Shown here one piece after another: positions 43,248-52,207 of a DNA stretch of 64,000 nt. Made by a program: the position numbers and the translations under genes. How positions within the stretch are numbered: position 1 is the stretch's first letter; every line of letters begins with the position of its first letter. This DNA is from Pseudomonas sp. PDM18 (lineage in GTDB: Bacteria; Pseudomonadota; Gammaproteobacteria; Pseudomonadales; Pseudomonadaceae): assembly GCF_014852585.1 (NCBI RefSeq), contig NZ_JACVBX010000008.1:186001-250000 (forward strand), given 5' to 3'. Below the pieces are notes generated by a model that saw only the letters and a list, made by a program, of their open reading frames with translations, was not told the DNA's origin and did no database searches.

Positions 43248-44015
43248 ATGCTCCGGAATCTCGATGTCGTTCGTGGGTTCATGCTGTGCTGTTTCGGACT
43301 CTTCGCCCTCGCCGCCCAGGCCAATCTCCCCAGCGAGGAACTGCAGTTGCAGACCCTGCAGGTGTACACCTGCCGCTCGATCAACAGCCTGTTGCTGCTG
43401 CGCGGCGAAGGCTTCCAGGAAACCCATGCCGCCCAGTTGGAAAAGGACCTGGCTACGCTGGACAACGCCATCAAGGGCTTTCCCAAGGCCGATGACGCGC
43501 TGAAGAAGGCGCACGATGCCTTCGTTACCCAGATTCGCAACGGCGTTTCCTACGGCCCCAAGGAAGAAGACCTGCCCTGGCGCTACAACCAGGACCTGAG
43601 CCGCTCCCTGCGCGACCTGCTCAACCAGATCGAGCGTTACATCCCCGCCAGCGCCGACGCCAGCCAGATCCCGCTGTGGGAGTTGCCCGTGCGCGTGGAA
43701 TACCTCGCCACCCAGTACCTGGGCCGTACTTACATGAGCGGCTTGGAGCTGGCCCGCGAGCAGCCGCAGGAATACCTCGGCCAGGACGAGAGCGTATTGG
43801 TGCCGCTGCTATCCCAACGCATCAGCCAATTGCCCGACAACGATGCGACCAAGAAGCTGCGCACCCGCTGGGAGTACCTGAGCAAGGCGCTGCTGGACAT
43901 GAACAGCAAGAGCAACGCGCTGGTCAGCGCATCGGGTCGGCCCTGGGCGCCGATCATCGTCGATCGCAACGCCCGCGCCGTCTCCGGCCAGCTCATGCTG
44001 ATCAGCCAGCAGTAG
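43248..44015 (+). CDS. Conserved periplasmic protein of unknown function
   Basis: The 255-residue protein has a signal peptide (about residues 1-25, ending ALAAQA) and a mostly alpha-helical mature region with several charged helices (for example DLATLDNAIKGFPKADDALKKAHDAFVTQI). I do not recognise a domain; a periplasmic, perhaps peptide- or envelope-related role is all that can be said. The ATG was chosen for its signal peptide. It converges with ppk2 (4-nt gap) and is preceded by about 270 nt without a gene, in which short repeats of CGTCA and GTACA occur. Confidence 0.65.
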   Translation: MLRNLDVVRGFMLCCFGLFALAAQANLPSEELQLQTLQVYTCRSINSLLLLRGEGFQETHAAQLEKDLATLDNAIKGFPKADDALKKAHDAFVTQIRNGVSYGPKEEDLPWRYNQDLSRSLRDLLNQIERYIPASADASQIPLWELPVRVEYLATQYLGRTYMSGLELAREQPQEYLGQDESVLVPLLSQRISQLPDNDATKKLRTRWEYLSKALLDMNSKSNALVSASGRPWAPIIVDRNARAVSGQLMLISQQ

Positions 44016-44019
44016 TGCC

Positions 44020-45015
44020 TCAGGCCGGGATGGGCTCTGCTTCCGGCACCTGTACCGCCCCCATTGCTTGCGCCGGGCGCTCCAGCTCGTCGCGGTCCAT
44101 CAGCGCGGCGCGCCCCGTCAGCAGCGCATCCGGCGCGCGGGCGATCTTCGGGTTCTTGTCCGGGTAATCCAGGCTGTGCAGGAAGTGCCGCAGGCAGTTG
44201 AGCCGCGCGCGCTTCTTGTCGTCGGACTTGACCACCACCCAGGGCGCATCGGCGGTGTCGGTGTGGAAGAACATCGCTTCCTTGGCCTGGGTGTAGTCGT
44301 CCCAGCGGTCCAGCGACTGGATGTCGATGGGCGACAGCTTCCAATGCTTGAGCGGGTCGTCGCGGCGCGAGACGAAGCGGCGCAGCTGCTCCTCGCGGCT
44401 CACCGAGAACCAGAACTTGAACAGGTGGATGCCATTGCGCACCAGCATGCGCTCCAGCTCCGGCGTCTGCTGCATGAACTCCAGGTACTGGCGCGGCGAG
44501 CAGAAGCCCATCACCCGCTCGACCCCAGCGCGGTTGTACCAGGAGCGGTCGAAGAAGACGATTTCACCAGCCGTGGGCAAGTGCTGGATGTAGCGCTGGA
44601 AGTACCACTGGCCGCGCTCGGCGTCGCTGGGTTTCTCCAGCGCCACCACGCGGGCACCGCGCGGGTTGAGGTGCTCGGTGAAGCGCTTGATGGTGCCGCC
44701 CTTGCCGGCGGCGTCGCGGCCCTCGAAGAGCAGGACGATGCGCTGGCCGGTCTCTTTCACCCAGTTCTGCACCTTCAGCAGCTCGATCTGCAGTTCGGCC
44801 TTGGCCTTCTCGTATTCCCTGCGCTGCAGGCGCTTGCGGTAGGGATAGCTGGCGGGCAACTGGGCGGAGCCGGAGTCCTCGTTGCTGCCGCGCGGGGCCA
44901 TGGCAACGGTCAGCGCGACCGGGCCGCGGCTCTGCGCCTGGATCTGCGCGCCGCCCTCGGTGGTGGCTTCGGGCAGTGCGGCGATGGCGGGTTTGTTCGC
45001 TTCGGGTTGCGGCAT
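44020..45015 (-). CDS. ppk2: Polyphosphate kinase 2
   Basis: The 331-residue protein contains the PPK2 core: Walker A FEGRDAAGKGGTIKRFTEHL, FFDRSWYNRAGVERVMGFC (Walker B and lid) and FKFWFSVSREEQLRRFVSRRDDPLKHWKLS. A roughly 60-residue low-complexity N-terminal extension precedes it. PPK2 enzymes phosphorylate nucleoside mono- or diphosphates from polyphosphate; the class I type with an AKELR-like core mostly uses GDP or ADP. GGAGGAG precedes the ATG. It is the first of two minus-strand genes facing the CorA gene from downstream. Confidence 0.93.
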   Translation of the reverse strand: MPQPEANKPAIAALPEATTEGGAQIQAQSRGPVALTVAMAPRGSNEDSGSAQLPASYPYRKRLQRREYEKAKAELQIELLKVQNWVKETGQRIVLLFEGRDAAGKGGTIKRFTEHLNPRGARVVALEKPSDAERGQWYFQRYIQHLPTAGEIVFFDRSWYNRAGVERVMGFCSPRQYLEFMQQTPELERMLVRNGIHLFKFWFSVSREEQLRRFVSRRDDPLKHWKLSPIDIQSLDRWDDYTQAKEAMFFHTDTADAPWVVVKSDDKKRARLNCLRHFLHSLDYPDKNPKIARAPDALLTGRAALMDRDELERPAQAMGAVQVPEAEPIPA

Positions 45016-45097
45016 GGTCTCCTCCTGTGAGACGTGGGGACGGCCCTCCACTGTGCTACCCGTGCCGCTAGCCTTTCTTGACCCGCATCAACCCCGT

Positions 45098-46063
45098 CTA
45101 GAGCCAGCCTTTGTACTTGAACCAGTAGTAGGGAATGATCGCCGAGATCACCATCGCCACCAGTGCCATCGGGTAGCCGGCCAACCACTGCAGTTCCGGC
45201 ATGTGCGCGAAGTTCATGCCGTACACCGTGCCCACCAGGGTCGGCGGCAGGAACAGCACGGCAGCGATGGAGAACACCTTGATGATGCTGTTCTGCTCGA
45301 TGTTGATCAGGCCCAGGGTGGCGTCCAGCAGGAAGGTAATTTCCCCGGCCATCTTCGTCTGGTACTCGCTGAGCGAGCGTACGTCGCGCTCCACGGACTT
45401 CATGCCCAGCTTCACCTCGTCGCTGATCCAGCCGTTGCTGCCCTGGCGGAAGTAGGACAGCGGCCGGCTGATGCTCAAAAGGCTCTCGTTGAGCTTGGAC
45501 AGCAGCGAGTTACCCCGCCCCAACTGCTTGACCACTTCCTGCAGGTCGGCCTTCTCGCTGGCTGGGCCCTCGCGGAAGATGCTGGTGCCGAGGCTGTCGA
45601 GCTGCTTCTGCACGTTCTCCAGCACGTCGGCGATACGGTCCACCACGCTGTCCATCAGGGTCACGAATAGCTGGTCGCTGCGCCCCTCGCAGCCGCCTCG
45701 CTGGGTCCGCGACTCGAAGGTACGGAAGGCCAGCAGGTCGGCGTAGCGCACCGTCACCAGCCAGTGAGGGGTCAGCACGCAGGTGACTTCCGAGCTGCTT
45801 GGTTTGTGCTCGCGGATGCCGCCGACCACCGTGGTGGTCATATACAACGCGCCATTGCTCTCGTAGAAGCGAGAGGAGTCCTCGATCTCGGCCATTTCTT
45901 CCTGGGTCGGTACATCCACCTCGATGATCGACTCCAGCAGCTGCTCCTCCTCCGCCGTGGGCCGGAACAGGTCGATCCACAACGTGTCCTTGGGCATGCC
46001 GTGGCACTCGTTGCCGTTGTGGCGCACCAGGCGGTCGCCGACGAGGGTGTAATAGGTGATCAT
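45098..46063 (-). CDS. corA: CorA-family magnesium transporter
   Basis: The 321-residue protein has the CorA cytoplasmic domain and two C-terminal helices, with the signature GMN seen as VYGMNFAHMPEL and ending in KYKGWL. It forms a pentameric channel for Mg2+ (also Co2+ or Ni2+) in the inner membrane. The ATG starting MITYYTLVGDRLVRHNG fits the family; the longer upstream frame would overlap the divergent gene's promoter. Confidence 0.93.
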   Translation of the reverse strand: MITYYTLVGDRLVRHNGNECHGMPKDTLWIDLFRPTAEEEQLLESIIEVDVPTQEEMAEIEDSSRFYESNGALYMTTTVVGGIREHKPSSSEVTCVLTPHWLVTVRYADLLAFRTFESRTQRGGCEGRSDQLFVTLMDSVVDRIADVLENVQKQLDSLGTSIFREGPASEKADLQEVVKQLGRGNSLLSKLNESLLSISRPLSYFRQGSNGWISDEVKLGMKSVERDVRSLSEYQTKMAGEITFLLDATLGLINIEQNSIIKVFSIAAVLFLPPTLVGTVYGMNFAHMPELQWLAGYPMALVAMVISAIIPYYWFKYKGWL

Positions 46064-46152
46064 GTCGCCCGACGATCCTTTTACGCACCTGAAGTTGCCC
46101 CGCAGGTTGGCCAACTTCCCGGCGCTTCACAAGTCCAGCGGAGCATCCCGTG

Positions 46153-46434
46153 ATGAGCGAGCAAGACGACAGCGAAGAAACCTTCGCCGAAGACACCCTG
46201 ATCCAGGCCATCGAGAACCAGATCGAAAGCGAGAGCCCGGCGGCGGCCCGCGCAGTGTTCAACAAGCTGACCCTGGTCGGCTACGAACGCGAGGACGCCC
46301 TGCACCTGATGGCCCTGGTGCTCGCCCACGAGATCGAGGCGATGCTCGCCGAAGACCGCCCGTTCAACGGCGAGTGGTACGAGCAGGCCCTGCGCGCGCT
46401 GCCGACCCTGCCCGACGGCACAGTTGCCGAATAA
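46153..46434 (+). CDS. Conserved small acidic protein
   Basis: The 93-residue protein MSEQDDSEETFAEDTLIQAI is acidic and helical, with LVGYEREDALHLMALVLAHEIEAML as a conserved-looking core. I do not recognise a characterised family; the position upstream of cyaA suggests the PA5271-like hypothetical protein of P. aeruginosa. The ATG is preferred over a GTG 3 nt upstream. Confidence 0.7.
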   Translation: MSEQDDSEETFAEDTLIQAIENQIESESPAAARAVFNKLTLVGYEREDALHLMALVLAHEIEAMLAEDRPFNGEWYEQALRALPTLPDGTVAE

Positions 46435-46515
46435 GTCAGCGACATAACAGCGCTTGCCGAACCGGTCGGACTTGAGACTACACTGAAGCCTCATTGACCA
46501 TCGGGAGTTAGGCGA

Positions 46516-46749
46516 ATGGCTTTCACGAAAGAAATGGTTGAGGAACTGGACCTGCTGGCGCTCTTTGACCTGGAGAACAGCCAGGCGGGATTGAAAGTCC
46601 ACCACGATGCTTCCGCCGAAGCCGTGGCGGCTGCCGGCCGGCTTCACGCCAAGGGCCTGATCGACAAGCAGGACGGCGGCTATCTCACCGGTCTGGGGCT
46701 CGACGCCGCCGAGCACGCCCAGGTCCTGCTCGGCATCCTGCGCAGCTGA
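46516..46749 (+). CDS. TIGR02647-family protein
   Basis: The 77-residue protein MAFTKEMVEELDLLALFDLE continues as a winged-helix-like fold with GLIDKQDGGYLTGLGLDAAEHAQVLLGIL, the pattern of the TIGR02647 family found near cyaA in pseudomonads. GGGAG lies upstream of the ATG. Function unknown; the fold suggests nucleic-acid or protein binding. Confidence 0.8.
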   Translation: MAFTKEMVEELDLLALFDLENSQAGLKVHHDASAEAVAAAGRLHAKGLIDKQDGGYLTGLGLDAAEHAQVLLGILRS

Positions 46750-46841
46750 CCTCAAGTTCCCCCGCGAGCGGGCGATAAACTGGCACACTTCCGAGCGCCG
46801 CATTCCCTGATGCGGCGCCGCTGGCCAGACAGCAGTACGCC

Positions 46842-49691
46842 ATGACGCTCACCCCCGAGATCCGCCCGGACATCGACGACGGCATCGACCGAAAGGTGCT
46901 GACGCAGCTGCGTCAGCGCTTCCTCAAGGTCAACGCCGCGCGGCTGCATCGGGCCAGCGAAGCGCTTTCCACGCGACAGCAGCTTGTCCTGAAGCTGCTG
47001 CCGCTGCTGCTGGACGTGAACCATCCGCTGCTGCCCGGCTACGTCTCGGCCGGCACGCCCGCCGGGCTGTCCAACTTTGTCCCGGACGACGACATCCTTG
47101 CCGAAGCCCAGCGCCTCACCCGTTCCTTCAGCTACAAGACCCGCCGCGGCAACCCGTCGTTGCCGATCCACGGGCTGTTCCTGATGGGCAGCCTGGGCAC
47201 TGTCGCCCAGGCCGAGCAGAGCGACCTGGACCTTTGGGTCTGCCACGCCTCCGACCTCACCGAGCGGGAACTGACGGAGCTGCGCCGCAAGTGCGAACTG
47301 CTCGAGCAATGGGCCGCGACCCAGGGCGCCGAGGTGCACTGCTTCCTCGTCGACCCGCAGCACTACACCCAGGGCGCCCGCGAGGCCCGACTGACCTCCG
47401 ACGACTGCGGCACCAGCCAGCACTACCTGCTGCTGGACGAGTTCTACCGCACCGCCATCTGGCTCGGCGGCCGCACGCCCCTGTGGTGGCTGGTGCCGGT
47501 CTATGAAGAGAACCGCTACGCCGAGTACTGCCAGACGCTGCTGAACAAGCGCTTCATCCGTGCCGACGACGTCCTCGACCTCGGCCACCTGGCGCGCATC
47601 CCGCCGGGCGAGTTCATCGGTGCCGGCATGTGGCAGCTGTTCAAAGGCATCGAGTCGCCCTACAAATCGGTGCTCAAGTTGCTGCTCACCGAGGTCTACG
47701 CCAGCGAACACCCGCAGGTGTCCTGCCTGAGCCTGCGCTACAAACAGGCGATCTACGCCGGGCGCCTGGATGTGGAGGAGCTGGACCCCTACGTCATGCT
47801 CTACCGCCGCCTGGAGGAATACCTCAAGGAGCGCGGCGAAACCGAGCGCCTGGAGCTTATCCGCCGCTGCCTCTACCTGAAGGTCGGCAAGAAGCTCAGC
47901 CGCCCGCCGCGCCAGGGTCACAAGAGCTGGCAGCGCAAGGTGATGGAGCGCGTCTCGGCGCCCTGGAAGTGGGACAGCCGCGCCTTCGCCCAGCTCGACA
48001 GCCGCAGTCAGTGGAAGGTCCGCCAGGTGCTGCTGGAGCGCCGCGCGCTGGTCAACGAACTGACCCACAGTTACCGCTTCCTCTCGCAGTTCGCCCGCCT
48101 GCAGCACGCCGCCAGCGGCATCAACCCGCGGGACATGGGCATCCTCGGCCGGCGCCTGTACGCCGCCTTCGAGCGCAAGGCCGGCAAGGTCGAATTCATC
48201 AACCCGGGCATCGCCCCGGACATGGCCGAAGACATCCTCACCCTCGCCCAGCTGCCCGGCGGCGAGGCGGGCAAGCCACCGTACTGGGCGCTGTTCGGCG
48301 GCAACCTGTCGCTGCAGGAAATGGCCGACTTCGCCCCGCTGCGCCGCGCACGCGACCTCATGGAGCTGCTCACCTGGAGCCATCGCAATGGGGTGATCGA
48401 CGCCAGCACGCGGCTGTCCCTGCAACCGGGCAGCAGCGACCTGACCGAGTTCGAGCTGCAGAACCTGCTGGGTTGCCTGCAGCAGGCCGTACCACTGCCG
48501 CTCAACGAAGTGCCGGAAAGCGCCCTGCTGCGCAGCACGGTGCCTTCGCAGGTGTTGCTGCTGGTGAACGTCGGCGTCGATCCTCTGCGCCAGCACAGCC
48601 AGATGAACGTGCACATGACCACCGAGCGCACCGACTCGCTGGGCTATTCCGGGGTGCGCGACAACCTGGTGCTGACCCTGGACCAGATCACCCTGAACAG
48701 CTGGAACGAACTGCTGGTCAGCCGTTACTCCGGGCCCCACGCGCTGCTCGACTGCCTGCGTGAATTCCTCAACAACGTGCCCTCCGACGCGCCGCCGCCG
48801 CGCCTGATGGTCCGCTGCTTCTGCCGCAACCGCGCCACGGCCATCGCCCAGCGCGTGGAAGACCTGTTCCGTGACGCCCACGCGCAGCTTGCCAGCGGCA
48901 AGGGCGGGCGTTACCTGCTGCAGGTGCGGCAGCACTTCCACCTGCTGCACCTGGTGCCGGGCAGCGTCAGTCATCGGGTGATCGACGGGTTGCCGGCACT
49001 GGTCGAGCACCTGGGCGACACCCAGGACGACAGCGGCTTCCTGCAACTGGACCGGCACGCGCTGGAGGGCGACGACCTCGCCATGATCCTGCCGCTGGGC
49101 CGAGCCAACACCGTGCAGGTGTTCTACCGCCTGGACGAAGGCAGCGCGGAAATCACCATCCTCGACGAGCGCAACGCCCTCTGGCGGCGCCGCCAGGAAT
49201 ACGACACCGAGGAAGGCCTGCTGCTGCCGCTGCAGCGTTTCCTGCAATCAGTGCAGTACCGCCGCAACGCCGTTATCTCGCTACTGGAGATCCAGGGCCC
49301 GGTCGGGGCGGACATCCTTTTTTATGAAGTGGTGACCAACGGCCACCAGCGCGCGCAACGCATCGAACGGCGCAACGCGCCGCAGCCCCTGGAAGCCTTG
49401 CCGTTCTATAACGTGCAGGCGATCGTCGAACCGGGCGAGGGCCAGCGCGCGCGGACCACGCTGTTCTGCAACCACCGCGAATTCTCAGAACTGGAGTTCG
49501 GCAGCGAGCTGTTCCAGGCCGTGGCCCGGCACATCCTCGATCGGCGTCGCGGCCAGGAGCGCTACCCCTGCTACATCACCGACCTGGACCTGTCGGCCAT
49601 GCGTGAGGGTGGAGAACTGCAGACGGTGCATTTCCTGCGCTACAAGCAGAGCCTGGAGCAGGCGCTGAACCGGGCGCTGACCGAAGCCTGA
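46842..49691 (+). CDS. cyaA: Class I adenylate cyclase
   Basis: The 949-residue protein has the class I cyclase architecture. The N-terminal catalytic half includes the nucleotidyltransferase-type motif GLFLMGSLGTVAQAEQSDLDLWVC (GS and DxD residues), followed by a long regulatory C-terminal half. It converts ATP to cyclic AMP, the ligand of Vfr/Crp. The N-terminus PDIDDGIDRKVLTQLRQRFLKVNAARLHRA is typical. It is single and not followed closely by another gene on the same strand; rnk converges on it. Confidence 0.94.
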   Translation: MTLTPEIRPDIDDGIDRKVLTQLRQRFLKVNAARLHRASEALSTRQQLVLKLLPLLLDVNHPLLPGYVSAGTPAGLSNFVPDDDILAEAQRLTRSFSYKTRRGNPSLPIHGLFLMGSLGTVAQAEQSDLDLWVCHASDLTERELTELRRKCELLEQWAATQGAEVHCFLVDPQHYTQGAREARLTSDDCGTSQHYLLLDEFYRTAIWLGGRTPLWWLVPVYEENRYAEYCQTLLNKRFIRADDVLDLGHLARIPPGEFIGAGMWQLFKGIESPYKSVLKLLLTEVYASEHPQVSCLSLRYKQAIYAGRLDVEELDPYVMLYRRLEEYLKERGETERLELIRRCLYLKVGKKLSRPPRQGHKSWQRKVMERVSAPWKWDSRAFAQLDSRSQWKVRQVLLERRALVNELTHSYRFLSQFARLQHAASGINPRDMGILGRRLYAAFERKAGKVEFINPGIAPDMAEDILTLAQLPGGEAGKPPYWALFGGNLSLQEMADFAPLRRARDLMELLTWSHRNGVIDASTRLSLQPGSSDLTEFELQNLLGCLQQAVPLPLNEVPESALLRSTVPSQVLLLVNVGVDPLRQHSQMNVHMTTERTDSLGYSGVRDNLVLTLDQITLNSWNELLVSRYSGPHALLDCLREFLNNVPSDAPPPRLMVRCFCRNRATAIAQRVEDLFRDAHAQLASGKGGRYLLQVRQHFHLLHLVPGSVSHRVIDGLPALVEHLGDTQDDSGFLQLDRHALEGDDLAMILPLGRANTVQVFYRLDEGSAEITILDERNALWRRRQEYDTEEGLLLPLQRFLQSVQYRRNAVISLLEIQGPVGADILFYEVVTNGHQRAQRIERRNAPQPLEALPFYNVQAIVEPGEGQRARTTLFCNHREFSELEFGSELFQAVARHILDRRRGQERYPCYITDLDLSAMREGGELQTVHFLRYKQSLEQALNRALTEA

Positions 49692-49736
49692 AGGGCTCGA
49701 CCGGGCACCCGGGGAGAGAGATTCCCGAAGGGGAAC

Positions 49737-50141
49737 TCAGCGATCGAAGTCGCCGGCCGCTTCCGGCTGGTATTCCACTTCCAGCAGAGTCAGTTTCAGC
49801 GTCTTGCCGCTGGGCGCCGGCCAGTCGATGGTCTGCCCGGTGGTCAGGCCGAGCAGCGCCGTGCCCACCGGGGCGAGGATCGAGACCTTGCCCTCACCCT
49901 TCATGTCGGTCGGGTAGGCCAGGGTCAGGTGGTACTCCTTGCCGCTGCCTTCCTCGCGGCAACGCACCGTGGAGTTCATCGTGACCACACCCGGCGGTAT
50001 CTCGTCGTGGCCGACCACGGTGGCACGGGCCAGCTCGGCCTCCAGCGCCTCGGCCGCGGGGCCGTACTCATCCAGGCTGTCGAGCATGCGCTCCAGACGT
50101 TGCAGGTCGAGTCGAGTAACGGTGATCGGTGTCGTGGTCAT
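49737..50141 (-). CDS. rnk: Regulator of nucleoside diphosphate kinase
   Basis: The 134-residue protein has the GreA-like C-terminal domain seen in Rnk (VSILAPVGTALLGLTTGQTIDWPAP). The N-terminal half is helical (LQRLERMLDSLDEYGPAAEALEAELARA), too short for a GreA-type coiled coil. Rnk affects Ndk levels and alginate-related GTP supply, and can bind RNA polymerase. The ATG begins MTTTPITVTRL; the AAGGAG site is rather distant (13 nt), so the exact start is less certain. It converges with cyaA. Confidence 0.87.
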   Translation of the reverse strand: MTTTPITVTRLDLQRLERMLDSLDEYGPAAEALEAELARATVVGHDEIPPGVVTMNSTVRCREEGSGKEYHLTLAYPTDMKGEGKVSILAPVGTALLGLTTGQTIDWPAPSGKTLKLTLLEVEYQPEAAGDFDR

Positions 50142-50254
50142 GATGGTTGGCAGTCTCCTTACAGGAGAGCCCCGGACGCTCACGCGCTCGGGGCCCTGGG
50201 TATTCTGGCAGTAAAGACGCTCGGAAACCGAACGTATAGTGAAATTCGAAAAAT

Positions 50255-50284
50255 GAAAAACCCCGCCCTAAGGCGGGGTTTTTC
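50255..50284 (-). terminator. Intrinsic terminator after the DUF1289 gene
   Basis: A hairpin AAAAACCCCGCC/GGCGGGGTTTTT lies 41 nt beyond the DUF1289 stop codon. It ends the AraC-cyaY-DUF1289 transcript and insulates rnk. Confidence 0.85.
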
Positions 50285-50325
50285 CGGACACTAACACAGC
50301 ACAGAAAATAATCAACACCGACCGG

Positions 50326-50532
50326 TCACCACTTCGGTGAGTGGTTGTTTCGGCGCTTTTCGCAGTCCGCCAGGATCGCCAGGCGCCGCTCACTATCGGC
50401 CTCGTTCCACTCCAGTATCTCGCCCAGGGTGCGCCCGCAGCCGACGCAGATGTCCGTGTCGTCCAGGCAGCAGCGCCGGCAGCAGGGCGAGGCGACGCTC
50501 GCCTGCGGGTCAGACGCCGGGGAAGTCGACAT
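50326..50532 (-). CDS. DUF1289 cysteine-rich small protein
   Basis: The 68-residue protein MSTSPASDPQASVASPCCRR has four or more Cys residues in CCRRCCLDDTDICVGCGRTLGEI, the pattern of DUF1289, which probably binds zinc or iron-sulfur. It overlaps the cyaY end by 23 nt, so it is part of the same operon. Function unknown; co-expression with CyaY hints at iron-sulfur metabolism. Confidence 0.82.
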   Translation of the reverse strand: MSTSPASDPQASVASPCCRRCCLDDTDICVGCGRTLGEILEWNEADSERRLAILADCEKRRNNHSPKW

Positions 50533-50845
50533 CCTCGCCTGCCTGCTCCAGGGTCGCGCGGTTGAGCAACGCGCCCAGCGGTTCGCGGGTGCTGTCGCAG
50601 ATCCACAGCGAGCCGGATTCGTCGTAGTCGAAGTGGAAGCCGCCGGAGCGCGCCGCGACCCACAGCTGGCGCAGCGCCGGCTGGCGGCTGAGGATCAGCT
50701 GGGTGCCGTTCTCGAAACGCACGGTCAGCACGCCGCTGGAGTTCTCCAGGTCCAGGTCCAGGTCGCTGTCGTCGAAGGCGTCCTCCACCGTTACCTGTAC
50801 GGCGTCCACCAGGTCATGGAAGCGGGCTTCGCTCAAAGTGCTCAT
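50510..50845 (-). CDS. cyaY: Frataxin-like iron donor CyaY
   Basis: The 111-residue protein begins MSTLSEARFHDLVDAVQVTVEDAFDDSDLDLDLENSSGVLTVRFENG, an acidic first helix with the beta-sheet core QLILSRQPALRQLWVAARSGGFHFDYDE of frataxin. It regulates iron-sulfur cluster assembly by interacting with IscS. It overlaps the end of the AraC gene by 4 nt (ATGA), so the two are translationally coupled. Confidence 0.92.
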   Translation of the reverse strand: MSTLSEARFHDLVDAVQVTVEDAFDDSDLDLDLENSSGVLTVRFENGTQLILSRQPALRQLWVAARSGGFHFDYDESGSLWICDSTREPLGALLNRATLEQAGEDVDFPGV

Positions 50846-51903
50846 GCATCGTCCTCGGGATCAGTCAAAGGCACCAGTTTACGCCGGTATTCGCCCAGAC
50901 TCTGCCCCGTCCAGCGCCGGAATGCGCGAGCGAGCGAGCCGGCCTCGCTGAAGCCCAGCAGGTAGGCGATGTCGGCGGTGTCCAGCGCCGGGTCGCGCAG
51001 GTAGTGCAACACCAGCTGCTGGCGGGTTTCGTCAACCAGCTGGCTGAATGACAGGCCGGTGTCGCGCAGCCGCCGCTGCAGGGTGCGCGGGCTCAGCGCC
51101 AGCGTCTGCGACAGGCGTTCCAGGTCCGCCCCCTGCTCGGGCAACTGACGCGCCAGCTCCAGGCGCGCGCGGTCGAGCACGGTGTCGCCCTTGTTGATTT
51201 CTACCAGCAGGCGTTCGGCGTAGGCATCCAGGGTGCGTTGCACCTGGGCGTCGGCCTGGCCGAGCGGCAGCGAAAGCAGGCGCTTGGGGAAGACCAACGC
51301 GTTGTCCGGCTGATCGAACAGCACCGGGCAGCGGAAGATGCGCTCGTGCTCGCCGACATCCGCCGGGGCGCTGTGACTGAAGCGCACTTCGAACGGCACT
51401 TCGTCCACGCCGCTGACCCAATGACCGAAGCTGACCCAACCGGCCAGCGTCTCTTCGCTCATCTGCCGTTGCTGTTGCGGCAGCAGCGGCTCCCAGCTGT
51501 GTTTCACCAGTGCCTCGCAACCGGCACGTGGCGGCTCATCGGCCAGCTCGACGCGGCCCAGGTTGCCCACCAGCGAGGCATAGCGAGCCTGCCGGTGCAG
51601 AGCGTCGGCGAGCGTCGCGCAACTCATGATCAGGTAGCCGAGCACGCCGTAGTAGCCGGGGCGCACCGCCTCGCCCAGGTGCAGACCGAGGTTGTCGTCG
51701 CCGCTCAGGCGCACGCCGGCGCCCACCAGTTCCAGGTAGGCGCTGGCGGCGATGCGCTGGTCGCGCTGGGCAAGGATCGAGGGCTCCAGGTGCACCGTCG
51801 CCAGCAACTGCGCCGGGTCCACGCCCTGGCGCTGCAGATGCTCCACGAGGCCCTGCAGGTAAGCCACCGACACCGAACTGGGCAGGGGATCGCGATAGTC
51901 CAT
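50842..51903 (-). CDS. AraC-family transcriptional regulator
   Basis: The 353-residue protein has an N-terminal Arabinose_bd-type domain (PF12625 pattern, about residues 15-200) and a C-terminal AraC double helix-turn-helix with LSQTLALSPRTLQRRLRDTGLSFSQLV and IAYLLGFSEAGSLARAFRRWTGQSLGEYRR. An in-frame ATG 12 nt upstream is also possible. It is coupled to cyaY. Related regulators control fatty acid, ornithine or virulence functions; the ligand is not predictable. Confidence 0.88.
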   Translation of the reverse strand: MDYRDPLPSSVSVAYLQGLVEHLQRQGVDPAQLLATVHLEPSILAQRDQRIAASAYLELVGAGVRLSGDDNLGLHLGEAVRPGYYGVLGYLIMSCATLADALHRQARYASLVGNLGRVELADEPPRAGCEALVKHSWEPLLPQQQRQMSEETLAGWVSFGHWVSGVDEVPFEVRFSHSAPADVGEHERIFRCPVLFDQPDNALVFPKRLLSLPLGQADAQVQRTLDAYAERLLVEINKGDTVLDRARLELARQLPEQGADLERLSQTLALSPRTLQRRLRDTGLSFSQLVDETRQQLVLHYLRDPALDTADIAYLLGFSEAGSLARAFRRWTGQSLGEYRRKLVPLTDPEDDA

Positions 51904-52056
51904 CAGGCATTCCATTTTTTGCCCGCCATCATAGGGCCACCGGCCCTTTCGGCGCGAGCCGCAAGCCCCGCCGGGCGGGAGTCCGCCTGAATAGGCAAGC
52001 CGGCGGGGGGTCGGTATACTCCGGACCCATTGACGCTTTATCACAAGGATTCCGCC

Positions 52057-52197
52057 ATGAAGCGACTGCTGCTTCCCTTCGTCGCGCTCGCCGTCTTCAC
52101 CGCCGCGCTGGCCGGCTGTGGCCAGAAAGGCCCGCTGTACCTGCCGGACGACCAGAAGGCCAAGAGCGAGCACAGCAAGGACCGCTACGGTCTCTGA
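52057..52197 (+). CDS. lppL: LppL-like small lipoprotein
   Basis: The 46-residue product [20 protein letters not shown] has a lipobox ending AGC with the acylated Cys at residue 20, followed by [11 protein letters not shown], the signature of the LptM/YifL family (small lipoproteins near dapF). In Pseudomonas it precedes lysA. LptM-type proteins stabilise the LptDE lipopolysaccharide translocon in E. coli. AAGGA precedes the ATG. Confidence 0.9.
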   Translation: MKRLLLPFVALAVFTAALAGCGQKGPLYLPDDQKAKSEHSKDRYGL

Positions 52198-52207
52198 GGG
52201 CGTTCCC

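Noticed and set aside
46752-49247. Long open frame on the minus strand opposite cyaA
   Set aside because: The composition is repetitive and has no recognisable domain, whereas cyaA on the plus strand is a full class I adenylate cyclase.
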